Assembly (NCBI GenBank): GCA_013216135.1
Contig: JABSOS010000015.1
Span: 1-64,000, forward strand
From: Candidatus Caenarcanales bacterium
GTDB taxonomy: Bacteria; Cyanobacteriota; Vampirovibrionia; LMEP-6097
Reading direction: 5' to 3'
Length of the DNA: 64,000 nucleotides
Under the pieces are notes generated by a model. That model was not told the DNA's origin and did no database searches. It saw nothing but the letters and a program-made list of their open reading frames with translations. This document shows, piece by piece, positions 63,868 to 64,000 of this stretch. The translations under genes were made by a program, and so were the position numbers. Numbering within the stretch: position 1 is the first letter of the stretch; each line of letters begins with the position of its first letter.

Positions 63868-64000
63868 TTATATCTTCTTAAAAACCAAAGTCCTATTATT
63901 AGCAGGCATTTCATGATCAGCAACTAGCTCAAAACCATCTACAGACATAGCTTCAGCCACAGCTTCAAAATCACGGATTCCACTAAGTGAGCTTCTATCT
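63868..64000 (-). CDS. C-terminus of a DUF938 SAM-dependent methyltransferase (partial)
   Basis: The last 43 codons of a minus-strand gene that continues beyond the window. It reads SGIRDFEAVAEAMSVDGFEL, then EMPANNRTLVFKKI and TAA. The WGIRDLE and EMPANN-LVF elements are characteristic of the end of DUF938 class I methyltransferases. The SAM-binding part is outside the window, so the assignment rests on this tail. Confidence 0.7.
   Translation of the reverse strand, partial: DRSSLSGIRDFEAVAEAMSVDGFELVADHEMPANNRTLVFKKI

Overview
The window is AT-rich bacterial chromosome, densely coded on both strands and mostly housekeeping. The best guess for the source is a non-photosynthetic relative of Cyanobacteria (Vampirovibrionia, formerly Melainabacteria). 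This is inferred from a cyanobacterial-type RpoA, a polyprenyl synthase gene followed by a divergent-PAP2 gene, a short single-domain N-acetylglutamate synthase, pentapeptide-repeat proteins, and Gram-negative traits (MlaF-type ABC ATPase, flagellar FliP/FliQ, FabI). No rRNA is present to confirm it. All three stop codons end normal genes, so the standard bacterial code applies.

Layout. 0-2.1 kb: two unknown proteins and a possible structured RNA with a strong terminator. 2.1-10.1 kb: a divergent PEP carboxylase, aroA, a frameshifted unknown gene, a DegT-family aminotransferase and an ArgA-like acetyltransferase. 10.2-13.9 kb: an alpha-operon block on the minus strand, map-infA-rpmJ-rpsM-rpsK-rpoA-rplQ, without secY or adk, closed by a strong terminator. 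13.9-16.2 kb: rpsT, fliP, fliQ and a short-chain dehydrogenase. 16.5-20.3 kb: two tandem secreted paralogues, a putative HExxH metalloprotease and an unknown protein. 20.3-31.7 kb: purA, fabI, dnaX, an LRR-like protein, mlaF-like, rarA, PBP2 and gpmI. 31.7-35.3 kb: one very large G8/beta-helix/FN3 surface protein split by a frameshift. 35.4-41.6 kb: an orphan OmpR-type regulator, fumC, a hydrolase, a broken unknown gene, the PAP2/polyprenyl synthase pair and a small coiled-coil protein with an unusually good ribosome site.

41.6-52.3 kb is an accessory region. It holds a broken membrane-ORF pair, tRNA-Met with a partial copy of its own 5' end, a hydrolase/M23-peptidase fusion, a decayed pentapeptide plus EreA/ChaN-like gene, a phosphatidylserine decarboxylase, a gene with an internal stop, and a DUF4143 AAA ATPase next to a P-loop ATPase remnant. 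Four copies of a ~90-nt element (promoter-like box, ~50 nt, hairpin plus T-run) punctuate it, all in the same orientation and each just 3' of a plus-strand reading frame.

53.2-62.7 kb carries an alpha-E protein, a circularly permuted ATP-grasp, a glutamine-amidotransferase/transglutaminase fusion and a DUF2126 transglutaminase, a set predicted in the literature to make or modify a peptide, followed by a membrane-anchored trehalase-like protein. The window ends with an unknown protein and the C-terminus of a DUF938 methyltransferase.

A pattern across the window: all conserved housekeeping genes are open, whereas six lineage-specific loci carry frameshifts or in-frame stops, mostly at short homopolymers. 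That points to decay or phase variation of accessory genes, although assembly error has to be excluded.
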